A stretch of 64,000 bases of DNA from Tillus elongatus (GCA_964006375.1 OZ023265.1:13627993-13691992), one strand, 5' to 3'. Shown: positions 47,484 to 63,929, counted from the stretch's first letter. Numbers and translations: made by a program. Notes: generated from the sequence alone by a model not told the origin.

Positions 47484-48034
47484 AATAGTGCATAATAGTC
47501 CACGGCAACAGTACATGTCATATTCAACTGACTAATTATTTTGATAAATGTCTGATCTACTTTCAAAGTGACATGTAAATAAGTATTTTGTTTTCTGACA
47601 TTTGTAGTACAAACGTTGGCATGCTCTTCTTCTTACATTCATGTTTATTTTTGGCCATCACAATTTTACTCATAGGGTTGGATACAATTTTAGTGACTTT
47701 TGAATTAGGAAAAGATTTCTTCAAATGAGCGCGAACTAGGCCCCATAGAACCCATATCCGGGTTATTTTTAGTTTTTATCTGTTTGCATATATACAAGGT
47801 GACGCGCTTCTGGGGTAAAGCTCAATATATCCATTACTTTACAAGATATGAGAAAAATTTTTATATGTTAATTATACGATGTCTGGAGCTGCATCTTATA
47901 AAATTATTTTTACAATCACAGGTGGCCCATAAGACGCTGGTGCTGCAATTTTTTTCCTAATCAAACACGCCTTATATTATTGCAATTTTTGCATTTTTTA
48001 TCGAAGGATAATGCATGTTTCTAAGAAAATAAAT
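47484..48034 (+). repeat. Right half of the host repeat, with L- and R-like text
   Basis: AATA at 47484-47487 is the right target duplication. Collinear with 26072-26487 (TAATAGTCCACGGCAACAGT, GGCATGCTCTTCTTCTTACA, GCTGCATCTTATA). It then continues with GGTGGCCCATAAGACGCTGG as at 16150 and 29850. Confidence 0.88.
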
Positions 48035-48345
48035 TCGGGACTCAGCTAGTGCGTTATGGTAGCGATTTTTCATAAAATGTTTCTTTCGACAGGTTAATTT
48101 GCTATTAACCTAAGGTTCGTTGGCCAGGAAACCAGTTTTTTGAGCACATTTTAAATTTATTTTCGGAAGATTTTTGTACATTTTCAAACAATAAAGTTGT
48201 TTTAATGAAATATTGTTCATTGTTTCTCGTATATAGGTTATACTGCTAACCAATTTTGATGCGATCTTTCTTAAAAAATATATATATTTCCTATTAAAAA
48301 CATTTTAATGAAAATTTACTACAATAACGCCCTTTCTGCATCCAG
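48035..48345 (+). mobile_element. MITE, about 311 bp, diverged CTGGACGCAG family copy
   Basis: Left GGGACTCAGCTAGTGCGTTA, right CAATAACGCCCTTTCTGCAT plus CCAG. Interior collinear with 16274-16586. More mutated ends than the other two full copies. Confidence 0.75.
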
Positions 48346-48479
48346 ACTTTTTTTGATAATACAGGGATATCGATGGTAACATTTTTGGGAAAATCTTTCA
48401 AATTAGCACGTATTAGGAACTCTAAAATCCATTTTCAAAGTCTGTGTAAATTTTAAGTATATATTTCACTATTAGTGTA

Positions 48480-48524
48480 CAATTTTTATGGTAATTCACT
48501 GTTATAACTCACTTGCTGCGTCCC
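48480..48524 (+). repeat. Isolated right terminus of the MITE family
   Basis: TTTTTATGGTAATTCACT followed by GTTATAACTCACTTGCTGCG and TCC. No left partner is visible within 150 bp. Confidence 0.65.
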
Positions 48525-49579
48525 GAAATTTTAACCTTAGACGGTGCCCTACAAACGACTAACAAACTTTCTTGATTAACCTTCAGCCCTCTCGATACAT
48601 TACTGTGAGAACACTATAGAAATAGATAATGCAAGGTTGAATATATTTCGACCATTATTATTAATTTATAATGTCAGAAATATAATGTCAAATTTTTGTC
48701 CTAGAAGAATTTAAATTTTTGGAGAGATATAGTTGCAGAAAAGTAATTATTTTTATTACAAAGTAAATTTAAATATAAAATGCTACAGTGGATATATTGG
48801 TGAACTTTGGGATTGCAGGGGAGAGAAGTTCAGAGGAAATTTGGAAAGTGACAGAAGAAAACCGTTTGACAGTTTGATTTTTTTGGAAGAAGTTTAAAAT
48901 TATGTAATTTGCAAGCACAAGCTAAGCTTTTTTGTGAGACATGCTGTATAATTAAGATAACAATAAATAAGTATGAGTATTATTGGATCTGACTCTTTTT
49001 TTTTTGAAAGGAAAAATGTTAGAGTAGTGTAATAGGCAACAATATAATGGGATATATATGTCATTTATTTCGGCATTCCAATTTGACATGCTACACTCAG
49101 GGAAGCTTATTTCTCAGCTGAGTCACGTAATCTAACTAACAATGACCCCGATATAACGCTGTTACCTTGAACTTTATTTGTTACATATCTCCCCAGAAGC
49201 CGTGTTATTACAGCTTTAGGTTATCCGAACAGCCATCAAAACAGTTTTTGTCGAAACTCGTCTGCCTTTTCTAATACATATAAGATCGAATAAGGGTCAA
49301 TAACGAATCAGAATTTATTACGTCTAAATGTCTAATAGATTAAATAACGAACAGAAAAGCCCAAGAGCTTTTATCGCAAAAAAATTTGTTTAGAGAATCA
49401 CTTCTCATATAAACTAGTACACTATCTCTTATTTTATTTCTGATTTTGCTCAAATATATAGCTTGGTCTGTAATAATTGGACCATAGAATAACTGGGCAT
49501 AAAAATAATGAGATTTAGCGAAATATGCCTGAATAAAATAATACTCGTCTAAGAGACACAGTATGTTAAAGAATGATAT
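48525..49579. other. About 1 kb without a recognisable gene
   Basis: AT-rich. Nothing coding or repetitive that I can support. Confidence 0.4.
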
Positions 49580-51740
49580 AGTGCGGGTAGACTCAACGTG
49601 CTCGACATAGTAATCATGTCGAACACCACCCTTCTCCATGAAATATCAACCCAAAACGACCTCTCGTCGGACCATAACCCAGTCACATTGAAGCTCGGCG
49701 ACGTCATCGACGAACCCGCCCTCCCAAGGAAAAAGGTAGTGTGGCCAGTTTTTACAGATCACCTTAAAAACAGCCTTGGCAATATTCCGTTTATCCGCAG
49801 TATCCCCGAACTCGAGGGTGCAGTGGATAATCTACTGTCCAAAATTCAATGTTCTATCGAATATGCATCAAGGACGTACCCCGTCCCGAGCAATCTGCCA
49901 CCATTTCCGCCCAGTATCAGAGAAATGACACTCGAAAAAACCGCGTGCGTAGACTAGCTCAACGCACCGGAAACCCCACCGACAAACGAGACGCAAACAG
50001 ACTCATCAAACAAGTACGATCCGCCCTACAAGAACTCCGCAACAATCGTTGGGAGGAGCGCCTGCAAACCCTGTCTACCCAAGACAATTCCATCTGGCAA
50101 ATGGCTAAAGCCCTGCGCTCCAAAAAACTTCCGATATCCCCACTTCACGGCCGTAACGGTGTCGTATACATGGATGTGGAGAAAGGTACTGCATTCGCAG
50201 ATCATCTGGAGTTGCAATTCAGCCCGAATTATAACAACGTTGATTTGTCGCATGTAGCAAGAACGCACGGCTACGCCAGGAGTGCGCTTGGCGCCACCCC
50301 AGGCACAACTATCGAGCCCACAACTTTCGAACAAGTTGCCCAAATAATCAAATCATTAAAAAATAGAAAAGCTCCGGGATACGATGGAATCTCCAACGTA
50401 GCCCTGAAAAACTTCCCCCGCAAAGCTGTGGTATTCCTAGTTACGATTATGAATGCCATGCTGCGATTTCAACATTTTTTTTCCATGTGGAAACTTGCCG
50501 ACATTATCAACATCCCAAAACCCAGCATAGATCCGCTGTTCCCTTAGAACTATAGGCCCATTAGCCTACTACCAGCCATCGGCAAAATCGCCGAAAAACT
50601 GAACCGAAATAGCTAGCTTCATTCACCTCAGAAAATCATATTCTCCCGGATGAGCAATTCGGTTTCAGACACCAGCACTCCACCACAAGTCCTTTGTGTG
50701 GTGGAAAACATCACCGACGGATTTAATAAAAACAAGTCAACTGGTGCAATATTTCTTGACATTGCTCAAGCCTGCGATAGGGTTTGGCATGCGGGCCTCC
50801 TAAACAAACTTCTATCATTTAATTAGCTTCTCCCTCTGATTCTGCTAATCAGGTCATACCTGCAATAGAGGAAGTACCAGGTCAAACATCTGGGAGCCAG
50901 ATCTAGAACGTATCCAGCCACGGTTGGTCTCCCGCAGGGTTCTGCTATCTCCCCTCTGCTGTACAATATATTTGTCGCAGACATTCCGACAGCACCCCTA
51001 AACGTGACATACCCACTGTAAGCAGACGACACTACCATCCTCAGCAGCTTCACTCAGCCGAGGATAATAACCGAACGACTTCAGACCACCGTAGTCGAGC
51101 TGCAAGTATGGTATAAGAAATCCCTTCTAGCCATAAACCCCGATAAATGTTCAGCAGTCCTATTTTTCAAGAGGAGACACACACCTCATGAACACGTATC
51201 ATTAGACAACCGTCTAATTCCCTGGCAGGATTCCGCCAAATACCTCGGGGTTTGTCTCGACAAACACTTAACATGGCGCCCTTATGTCGAACACGCCCGA
51301 CGAAAAGCCTCGATCTTTATCTCGAAGCTGTTCCCACTATAAATTCCAAATTGCCCATGAACAATAAATTGCTCATGTACAAAGTCGTCATCCGGCCAGC
51401 CTTGACATGCATCCCCTGCATGGGCCACCGCGGCCGCCACATATCAAGACCCTTCAAATCATCCAGAATAAAATTCTGAAAATTGTTACTGGAGCGCCAT
51501 GGTTTGTCAGAAACAGTCAGATTCATTCTGAACTGGAAATGCCTTCGATACTTGAGTTTATAGCTCCACTATCCACAACTTAGTTCGCAAAAGCCCCTTC
51601 TCACCCAAATGCTCTTTGTAGCGCCACCGACTACGACGAGCAACTTCCATATAAACATAAGCGTCCAAAGCTTATACTTACCCGCTAAACGCCGCCGCGG
51701 CCAAATCAGAATGGAAACATTCAAACCCAAAAGTCATTGT
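49580..51740 (+). pseudogene. Jockey-clade LINE, end of endonuclease through RT
   Basis: 49598-49957: last endonuclease strand LSSDHNPVTLKLG (SDH motif). 49849-50547: linker RLAQRTGNPTDKRDANRLIK, NRKAPGYDGISNVALKNFPR, WKLADIINIPKPS. Further, in broken frames: YRPISLLPAIGKIAEKL, AIFLDIAQACDRVWHAGLLN, TVGLPQGSAISPLLYNIFVA, and ADDTTILSSF, where the Tyr codon of YADD has become a stop. Then NPDKCSAVLFFKRR, KYLGVCLDKHLTWRPYVEH. At least eight stops. Jockey placement rests on the overall motif spacing. Confidence 0.85.
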
Positions 51741-51900
51741 ATGTATTCTTTCCAACGGAGGCATGGACTAAGGTCCGGTACTCCTAGTGAGGGAGTTTTA
51801 GTGAGTAGGTGTACTAAGAGTACGAGTCTCACAGTACCTCGATATCCCACGGCACTACGGTGTCGTGAATGAGGTCTGCATGAGGCATATCTCACTCCTG
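51741..51900 (+). other. GC-richer tail, probably LINE 3' UTR
   Basis: Contiguous with the jockey relic: CATGGACTAAGGTCCGGTAC, GTGAGTAGGTGTACTAAGAG, TGAGGTCTGCATGAGGCATA. Not coding and not recognised as a structured RNA. Its base composition matches the LINE rather than the AT-rich flank. Confidence 0.4.
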
Positions 51901-52095
51901 TATCCAAAAAAAGAGATATTCCATTTAATATCGATTTCATAATTTAAACAATCTTAGAGAAAATTGCCTAAAAACTGAAGTGGGGGGCTTTGAAATTAGT
52001 TTTCATTGCGCCTCCGCCATTTGTGTACTAAGAACTTCAATAGTTTAAAGAACTTTTCATAGAAATATTTTTAGTAACCGCATTGAGACATTAAT

Positions 52096-52226
52096 GCCCA
52101 GTTTCACAAAGCTCAAAATATTTGGTTGTCATGGCAATAACCCAAATTATAGTCTGTGATTGGTCGTCTAAATCGCTGATTAACTAACCGGCCGTTAAAT
52201 ATTTAATCAAGCTTTGTGAAATCGAG
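52096..52226. mobile_element. Short MITE-like element with TTTCACAAAGCT ends
   Basis: About 130 bp. GTTTCACAAAGCTCAAAATA at the left and AATCAAGCTTTGTGAAATCG at the right are inverted repeats of about 15-25 bp. Non-coding interior with GATTGGTCGTCTAAATCGC. Target duplication not clear. Confidence 0.6.
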
Positions 52227-52442
52227 CAAATAACTTTTGTCCTAAGGTAAGTTTGACCTATTTGTAATATGTCAATGACAAAAATCTAATACTGCTCTGG
52301 GTACAATAATTTTCGAACCAGTCTTTATTATAAATACATATATTTATGACCTGCGTGTAATCAGTGTTCTTCCGGTATTGTTAAACGATGGATTGTAAAA
52401 TTAGTATCAATAAACTAATAATAATAATAGTAATAATTTCAG

Positions 52443-52810
52443 TAATAACGATTTGCTACCGGACAGTCAGTGTGGATTTGAGCGGGGATTTTCGACGGCT
52501 ATTTCTTTCGCGTGTATTGTAGATAATATTATTTCTGTGGATAGAGGTTTGACGGGTGAACTTGTGCTCCTTGACTATACGAAAGCTTTCGATACAATAA
52601 ACCATTGCTTACTTTGTGCTAAACTGGCATATTATGGGGTCGGTGACAAGGCTTATGCTCTTTTAAAGTCGTATCTGTCCCAGAGAAAACAAGCCATACG
52701 TTGTCATAATAAAATGTGAAATTTTTTAGGTGTCGGCTCAGGTGTTCCTCGGCGTCAATTTTAGTGCCCCTTCTGTTTGTTATTTACACCTCCACCAAAT
52801 TTTACTAAAA
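52443..52810 (+). pseudogene. LINE RT fragment (fingers and palm)
   Basis: 88 open codons: LPDSQCGFERGFSTAISFAC, LVLLDYTKAFDTINH (palm Asp), AYALLKSYLSQRKQAIR. After a stop the next frame gives GSGVPRR and LVPLLFVIYTSTKF, the GVPQGS region in decayed form. YADD is absent. Jockey/CR1 superfamily; both ends truncated. Confidence 0.78.
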
Positions 52811-53265
52811 GTATCTATAAATGTTCCTTATTAAACATTTATTATTAATACCAAAATGTCACAATAATCTTACAAACAATGATCTCTACAGAAACACAAA
52901 AAACTTCCGGGAAAACTGTTGTCTTACAAGAAGATTTGCTAAAACAATACATGGAAATGTTTTTTTAACTTTACACGGAATTTTGAAACAGTGGAAGGAA
53001 AGGAAAATGTACGTAAGCGGAAAAATACTCATATTTTTATGTCAGAGATAAGAACATTCTTAAAGTCTGTTACTTTAAAGTTTCGTTTGACGTTTGTGAA
53101 CACAATTTATCAACTACTCACATATTATGAAAATGTAAACGTAGATACTAAATTAATTATTTCATACAGTTTTGTACCAAAGTTGACTTAAATATTTTAA
53201 TATCTTCAAAAATTCTATAATAACCGCTATTTGGGGCTTTACCGTAGAAATATTTTATGTATGTG

Positions 53266-54627
<1,362 letters not shown>

Positions 54628-54691
<64 letters not shown>
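54628..54691. repeat. (TA)n array, 64 bp
   Basis: Directly precedes the decayed R4/Dong-type LINE. Confidence 0.95.
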
Positions 54692-57099
<2,408 letters not shown>

Positions 57100-57764
57100 T
57101 TTAGTAAATTTTCTTTAAAAAAAAATCACTAACGAGGAGATCCCGACTATTGAATCCAGAAAAAAATTATATCTCCGCAAATAGCAAAGTAAGGACAACC
57201 AAATTTGCTTTGGCTTCTGTCATTAAGAGTATCCTAGGTAATGATATTCATATCTATATGTTAAAAGACAAAAAAGTTATAGGTAAATTAACTTTTAATT
57301 AATTAAGTCTGATTAAAAAAAGTTAGAACGTCAAAATAGATAATTATGGTAAAAGTAAATGCGACACAAAATGACCAACAAGCTGCTAGATCTATGTCTA
57401 ACTCGTTATTTTCCTTCATTTTGTTAAAATATTAGCACAAAATCCATTGTAAATAAAAATTGTTTGGTATAAATAGTAAAGATGTTAAACAATTAACATA
57501 CTACCGGATATACCTGCTAGTACATACACATGCCATATCGACCGTCGTAGAGTGTGCTAACCGCCTAAATCAGATAGTCGACGAGTTCTAATCCTAGTTA
57601 GTGACTTCACTTTTTATCAATTTTTGTTAGTCGTATTTCATATTATCGTTATCTGATCAGATTGTTGTTTTTGTATGAAAAATATTTAATAAAGAGGAGA
57701 TAATATTTTTAAATTCAATTTGAATAGCATATCTGACTGTTTTTTCCCCTGGCTTCAAAAGTGT
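57100..57764 (+). repeat. L/R-module remnants and SINE-containing tail
   Basis: Hairpin AGTAAATTTTCTTT / AAAAAATCACT (57102-57130), then TATCTCCGCAAATAGCAAAG, GTTAAAAGACAAAAAAGTTA, TTAACTTTTAATTAATTAAG, and a tail collinear with 63330-63870. L is fused to R without a TA array. Confidence 0.75.
57535..57605 (+). repeat. tRNA-derived SINE head (family 4), degraded
   Basis: ACCGTCGTAGAGTGTGCTAA .. CGAGTTCTAATCCTAGTTAG. Same position and flank as the better copy at 63608; the A box here is damaged. Confidence 0.55.

Positions 57765-59017
<1,253 letters not shown>

Positions 59018-59068
<51 letters not shown>
59018..59068. repeat. (TA)n array, 51 bp
   Basis: Begins at the terminal TA of mariner copy 3. 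Confidence 0.95.
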
Positions 59069-59070
<2 letters not shown>

Positions 59071-60030
59071 GAAACAACAAAACATAAAAAAAAATTAAAG
59101 TACTTTATGAGTTTATGAAGCTTTAATTCGCCATTATTTGAAGAATATTTGGGTAAGTCTTGAAGTGGTCCTGGTATATTTGCATATTTTTTTCTCAATA
59201 TGTGTTCAAAAATATCTAATAAAGTTTTTGTTTGTTCTTTTTTTGCCTAATAGGGTATCATATTTAAAATTTTACAATGTTCTGTTTCCTAGATGAAATG
59301 TTAATGCTAACAATAATTTCACACTTAGCTGATCTGTATTCATACACAGCATAAACACAAATTTAAAACAGAATCAGAGTTAAATGATCCTAAATTAGCA
59401 AATCCAGCAGGCAATTAATTATCCAACCCAGTCGCCTTAAAATCAATAACAATTAAATGGAAAATTCTTACATAAATATTTATAAGCCAAGACATTTCAC
59501 TCGTTGCAGAGGAGAAATCCAGTTGTTTTCGACGTAGTGTTTACCATATTCTAGAATAACTTTTATGCCTTCTGTTTCTTTTGCACTTCTTACGCAACTG
59601 TCACATCTTGAAGGGTACGAGACATGCTACAGTGACGATAAATGTCACTTTTCTCATCTAAGCGCCGAGTTTGCGTAACCGTCCGTCGTTAGAATTTCGT
59701 CAATTTTAACATGTGTACACCTAAGACCAAAACTTTCCATTGTTCATTTAGAGGTTTTGGCGCATAACTCATAGGAACCTACGCGATGGACGTTGGATTG
59801 TTTAGTTTATTATTTCAGTTCTTAAACGGGGGTGTTTAAGATTTAACACGCATTAAGTGGGTGTATATTGTATATTAGGGGAAAGTATAAGACGTTAAAG
59901 TTGTAAGTCAGCTAGAAGGAATAACTCATGTTAAACACGTCTAGAATATCTCATACTTTTACTACCTACATACTATTAGTTACCAAGGTAAAAAAGAACA
60001 GAACAAGGCTATATTCCAGACTAAATTTAT
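59069..60030. other. No recognisable gene
   Basis: AT-rich; nothing coding. ACACGTCTAGAATATCTC and similar short words show no repeated structure. Confidence 0.4.
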
Positions 60031-60035
60031 TTAGT

Positions 60036-60084
60036 AAAAGCCCTACGCGTTTCGGCCCATATATCTGCTAATCTTCAGGGGCTT
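60036..60084 (-). ncRNA. Hammerhead-ribozyme-like motif, helix II degraded
   Basis: On the minus strand: AAGCCC, core CTGAAGA (60072-60078), a 18-base insert, core GAAA (60050-60053), minimal helix III ACGCGT, cleavage-type UA, then GGGCTT. AAGCCC and GGGCTT pair perfectly as helix I (60079-60084 with 60038-60043). The helix II segment TTAGC..GGGCC does not pair. The GAAACGCGTA wording is typical of Penelope-associated hammerheads, but no Penelope coding sequence lies nearby. Confidence 0.5.
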
Positions 60085-60089
60085 CCTGA

Positions 60090-60860
60090 AACATTACAAA
60101 GGTGGTTGTGTCAGAAACAAAGTTTCTGGTAGGTCGGCAAGTATCACACGATACAAGCAGTTTCCAAACAGTCTTAAAAGCAAAGTCTAAACACAAACTA
60201 AAGTCAAAGCTAACATGCTCTACAATAGTTATATTAATAAAATCAAAGCTAAAAGCTAAAAGTTGAGGAACTAAAAACATAAAAATTTCCAAAGCTCCGT
60301 CAAGGCACCTCCAAGCAGCAGAAGCAACAATGCAAAAGCAGTAAAAGTTGCTAAAACAGGTAGAAACCCGTGTAAATTAAGATTTAAAAGTGCACTGACA
60401 CACCACAATCTAAGGTCTCTAAACAAATAGATAGAGAAGCTGCAAAGACAGGCTGCACAACCAGAGCAGAACTTTCAGAGAAAACACTGAATTAAACCTA
60501 TGATACCTATAAAAAGTAAAACCAAAATGGCCAAAAATACTTACGTTCTGTTTTTATATAACAGGAACTGAACTTTACAAGAAATCTATCATAGTGGCTA
60601 TTTTCATCGACTGTCGCTTTTGTTTCCTTGAACTATATGGGTGAAGGCAGAATTATAAGCATTAAAACCTCAAATCACAGCAATGGGCAAACGGCGATAT
60701 AAATAAATTTTCTCATTTGAAATGGAGGACAGTTAAAAGCCGAATATCTGGAATTGAATTAAGTGGTCTGAAAACCAACCCAAACAGACCACTTAATTCC
60801 ATATAGATCATGTCATCACGTCTCTCATAAACTGGCGTCCTTGAGGTTTTTGATACAGGC
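60090..60860. other. No recognisable gene
   Basis: Possible Penelope-type terminal sequence next to the ribozyme-like motif, but nothing coding. An inverted pair TAAGTGGTCTG / CAGACCACTTA (60759-60769 and 60786-60796) could form a hairpin. Confidence 0.45.
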
Positions 60861-60965
60861 TTTTTAGATTTTTTTAAAGAAAATTCACTAAAAGTAAGGG
60901 CAACCAAATCGGTACTCTAATTGCCGTCATTAAGAGCATCCTATGTACTTAACTTCAGATGTTTA
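60861..60965 (+). repeat. L/R-module piece, left side of a copy split by a LINE
   Basis: TTAAAGAAAATTCACTAAAA, GTAAGGGCAACCAAATCGGT, GAGCATCCTATGTACTTAAC. The text is interrupted at 60965 by the LINE and resumes near 63323 (TGTTATGTTAAAAGACAAAA). Confidence 0.75.
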
Positions 60966-61350
60966 TAATAATAATAATAATAATAATAATTTATTGAACA
61001 ATATACCTCTTTTTACAAAACAACTTACAAGATTAATCAAGAGCCTAATTGAACAAAATTGAACAAATATACATTTCTCACAAAATAACTTACAAGGCTA
61101 ATCAAGAGCCTGATTGTTCAATAACGTTAAAAGTCACCTAAGTCGAAGACTTGTTGGTGATACTTGTAACATCATTCTCTCTAAAGATAAGCTAGTGCAC
61201 ACTCTGACACTGTAAAGAAATACAAACAAAAACCAAAACTGCAGACGAACTCCAGCGAATCGCGGAAAATATAAAAAAAAACATAACTATGCTTTCTGAC
61301 TATAGATAAAATCTCTTTTACCAAATGTCTTAAGCCACACTATGGGTAAC

Positions 61351-61374
61351 CTACACACACACACACACACACAC
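61351..61374. repeat. (AC)n microsatellite, 24 bp, in the LINE 3' UTR
   Basis: Uninterrupted AC repeat next to GCGCGGGCCCC. Confidence 0.95.
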
Positions 61375-61437
61375 ATGCGCGGGCCCCACAGGTCAGACGC
61401 CAGGCACAAGAAACAACAAAATACAAAGGAAAGACCA

Positions 61438-63057
61438 CTACACCAGCATATTAACCTCCACGACCCTGTGGATTACTTCACGATCTAGTCCAACTATCCA
61501 CTTTTTTAAACCGACTTTAAAACCTCGAAGTCCATGCTGCTGGCGAATTTGGGCTGGTATAGAATTATATATTCTTACGCAAAGGTAAGCATAGGAACGC
61601 TGTGCAATTGTCTTCCTAGCTCTTTCTGTTTTAGATGCGTGTGCGCAGTGTCTCGTATTATAGTTGTGACTCAACTCCTTCAATTCACATCGATGAATAT
61701 GCTGGTATACAGCAGCATTAAAGTAGAAAAGCTGCCTAATACCCAGCAGCTTTGTCTCAGTGTATAAAACATCCGTAGCATATGTGCGTTCTTTATCATA
61801 AATCACCTTGATGAGACAATTTTGAGCAATCTGTAATTGAGATATATGACACCTTGCAGCACCACCCCAAGCTATTATAGCATATCGTAAATGACTCTCC
61901 ACTAAAGAATAATATAGAGTCCGCAGGTGTTTGATGTGCAGCATCTCTCTCAATACTGCAAATTTTACCATCACAGAGCGAATCTTTTTAGTTACATTTA
62001 AAATGTGGTGCTCCCATTTCATGTGTGAATCTATAGTAACACCCAAATACACCGCATGCTTCACACTTTTTATCTTCATGCCATCACATATTTCCAAGGT
62101 GGTAAAAGTTGGCAAGTTCCTTTCGTAGCATGAAAATGGTAGATACACTGTCTTCGCCGCATTTACAGTCAACAATCGGTTTTGAAACCATTCCAGGATT
62201 TTTCGAAAATCCGATTCAACTGTAGATTTGAGTATATCCCACGATTCTGCGTTATAAAATATAGCAGCATCATCCGCGTATCCAACTATCTTTCCTAACG
62301 ATCTAACATAAAAAAGGTCGTTTATATAAATATTAAATAATAAGGGTCCTAGAATGGTTCCTTGCGGAACACCACAGTTCATTTTTACCACACCACTCAG
62401 AACACCATTCACACACATCACCTGATATCTGTCAGACAAATAGCTTTGTAAGAGCTGTTGTTGTCTTCCCCTAAACCCAATTTTCTCCAGTATTTCAAGC
62501 AATCTTGTGTGATCAACCGTATCGAATGCCTTTTTTAGATCCACCAAGACACACAATGAAGATCTGGTGTTATCCAGACTGTGATATATATTACTCGTCA
62601 GTTCAATTATGGCATCCTGCGTAGATGTCTTGGTCCTGAAGCTATACTGCCTCTCAGATAATAATCCATATTTATCGAGATAACCATCGAAGCGTTTTTT
62701 CAGGAGACACTCAAAGACTTTAGCAATACTGGAAATCAGTGATATCGGTCTATAGTTAGCGGTATCCAGCACATCTCCTTTCTTAAATAAAGGTTTGATA
62801 ACACCCATTTTAAAAGCCCTAGGGAATATGCCCTCGTCTATACACCGATTTATAATAAAAGTCAGAGGAGTGACAATCTCATCTATTATTCCTTTCAGTG
62901 TCTCTGCCCTTATTCCGTCGTACCCGGGTGCCTTGTGGTCCTTCAGTGTCTTCACAATTGATTTAATCTCATCCTCTCCTGTTCGCAATATCACCAAAGA
63001 CTGACTCACCCGCGCAGACGACACCAACTTATTGGAGACAGATATCCTGCTTGCCAA
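61438..63057 (-). CDS. LINE reverse transcriptase, 539 aa, uninterrupted
   Basis: RNA-directed DNA polymerase of a CR1/jockey-superfamily LINE. Visible motifs: DHKAPGYDGIRAETLK (40-55), AFKMGVIKPLFKKGD (81-95), NYRPISLISSIAKVFE (101-116), ERQYSFRTKTSTQDAI (135-150, usually QFGFR), VLVDLKKAFDTVDH (palm D173), GVPQGTILGPLLFNIYIND (229-247), VGYADDAAIF (catalytic D262-D263), LTVNAAKTVYLPF, YLGVTIDSHMKWEHHI, SHLRYAIIAWGG, and C-terminal HNYNTRHC..., RSYAYLCVRIYNSIPAQIR. No RNase H. The endonuclease that would precede it is lacking, and upstream codons hit stops, so it cannot move alone. The intact frame implies recent insertion. Confidence 0.88.
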   Translation of the reverse strand: MASRISVSNKLVSSARVSQSLVILRTGEDEIKSIVKTLKDHKAPGYDGIRAETLKGIIDEIVTPLTFIINRCIDEGIFPRAFKMGVIKPLFKKGDVLDTANYRPISLISSIAKVFECLLKKRFDGYLDKYGLLSERQYSFRTKTSTQDAIIELTSNIYHSLDNTRSSLCVLVDLKKAFDTVDHTRLLEILEKIGFRGRQQQLLQSYLSDRYQVMCVNGVLSGVVKMNCGVPQGTILGPLLFNIYINDLFYVRSLGKIVGYADDAAIFYNAESWDILKSTVESDFRKILEWFQNRLLTVNAAKTVYLPFSCYERNLPTFTTLEICDGMKIKSVKHAVYLGVTIDSHMKWEHHILNVTKKIRSVMVKFAVLREMLHIKHLRTLYYSLVESHLRYAIIAWGGAARCHISQLQIAQNCLIKVIYDKERTYATDVLYTETKLLGIRQLFYFNAAVYQHIHRCELKELSHNYNTRHCAHASKTERARKTIAQRSYAYLCVRIYNSIPAQIRQQHGLRGFKVGLKKWIVGLDREVIHRVVEVNMLV

Positions 63058-63322
63058 ATCATTATCCGTCCAAATAATTACCTCTCACAAAATCATCCAT
63101 TCTAAACAAGAATACAGGCACCTCACAAATCAATACTCACACAGACTAATGGACAAGAAGTGAACACAAGTTCGATGTTATACAAATAAAATCTACAAAT
63201 AACCGCCACTTATCTCTGAAACAAAAGCGGCAGCACAAAAATACACAGAGTATACAATCCTATAAATAACGAACATACAATTTTTTTTTAATAATAAGAA
63301 ACTTATACAGAAAACAAAGCTT

Positions 63323-63607
63323 GTTATGTTAAAAGACAAAAAAAAGTTAGGGGTAAACTAATTTTTAATTAATTAAATCTGATGAGACAAAGTTAAAACG
63401 TCCAAATTGCTAATTATGGCAGGTGTAGGTACGAACGTGAGTGAAAAATACGACACGAAATGATTAACAAGCTCCTAGATATGTCGTTGTTTTCCTTCAG
63501 TTCGTACAAATATGAGCAAAAAATGCATTCTAAATAAAAATTGTTTGGTGAAAATAGAGATGACCTTAATACAATCAACGTACTACTGGATATACTTGCC
63601 AGTCTTC
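63323..63607 (+). repeat. Right side of the split repeat copy (R-module tail)
   Basis: GTTAAAAGACAAAAAAAAGT, TTTTTAATTAATTAAATCTG, GTACGAACGTGAGTGAAAAA, collinear with 23780-23960 and 57260-57500. Confidence 0.75.
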
Positions 63608-63690
63608 CATATCGAGCCTGGCCGAGTCGGTTAAGTCCTGTACATCTCCGATAGTCGAGTCCTGCATGACAAGTTCTAATCCTAGTTAGT
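63608..63690 (+). repeat. tRNA-derived SINE head (family 4)
   Basis: GAGCCTGGCCGAGTCGGTTA (A box TGGCCGAGTCGG, class II tRNA-like), then CAAGTTCTAATCCTAGTTAG (B-box-like AGTTCTAATCC), 50 bp apart. Followed by TGACTTCACTTTTTAT. Also present at 57535 in the same repeat context. Confidence 0.65.
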
Positions 63691-63929
63691 GACTTCACTT
63701 TTTATGATTTTTTTAAATCTCCTTTCACTCTACCGTTGCCTGATCAGATTGTTGTTATTCCGCAGAATTGTTTAGCAAGTTTTCGTAAAAACATAATTTA
63801 ATAAAGAAGAGATGAAAACTTAATTCAATGCGAATAACATATCTGGTTGTTTGTTCTTGTCCTAACTTATTGAAACCGTTCCATATTTAATACAGTCGTA
63901 GACTTTCCCGTGTCTTCGCAAGTGCTTGT
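63691..63929 (+). repeat. SINE-linked tail shared with 57600-57745
   Basis: CTGATCAGATTGTTGTTATT, ATTTAATAAAGAAGAGATGA, AATAACATATCTGGTTGTTT match 57652-57740 in order. Confidence 0.7.

Larger units (their letters stand above)
60966..63322 (-). mobile_element. CR1/jockey-superfamily LINE with TAA-type tail, 5'-truncated
   Basis: Its 3' end is at 60966-60991, a TAA/TTA simple tail, with a 3' UTR to 61437 and one long ORF. It lies inside a dispersed-repeat copy. The 5' boundary is near 63322, by the point where repeat text resumes. No endonuclease domain. The target duplication is short or obscured by the tail. Confidence 0.8.

Noticed and set aside
63608..63690. Possible tRNA gene
   Set aside because: A- and B-box-like sequences are present, but acceptor-stem pairing is not, and the copy recurs within a dispersed repeat; treated as a SINE.
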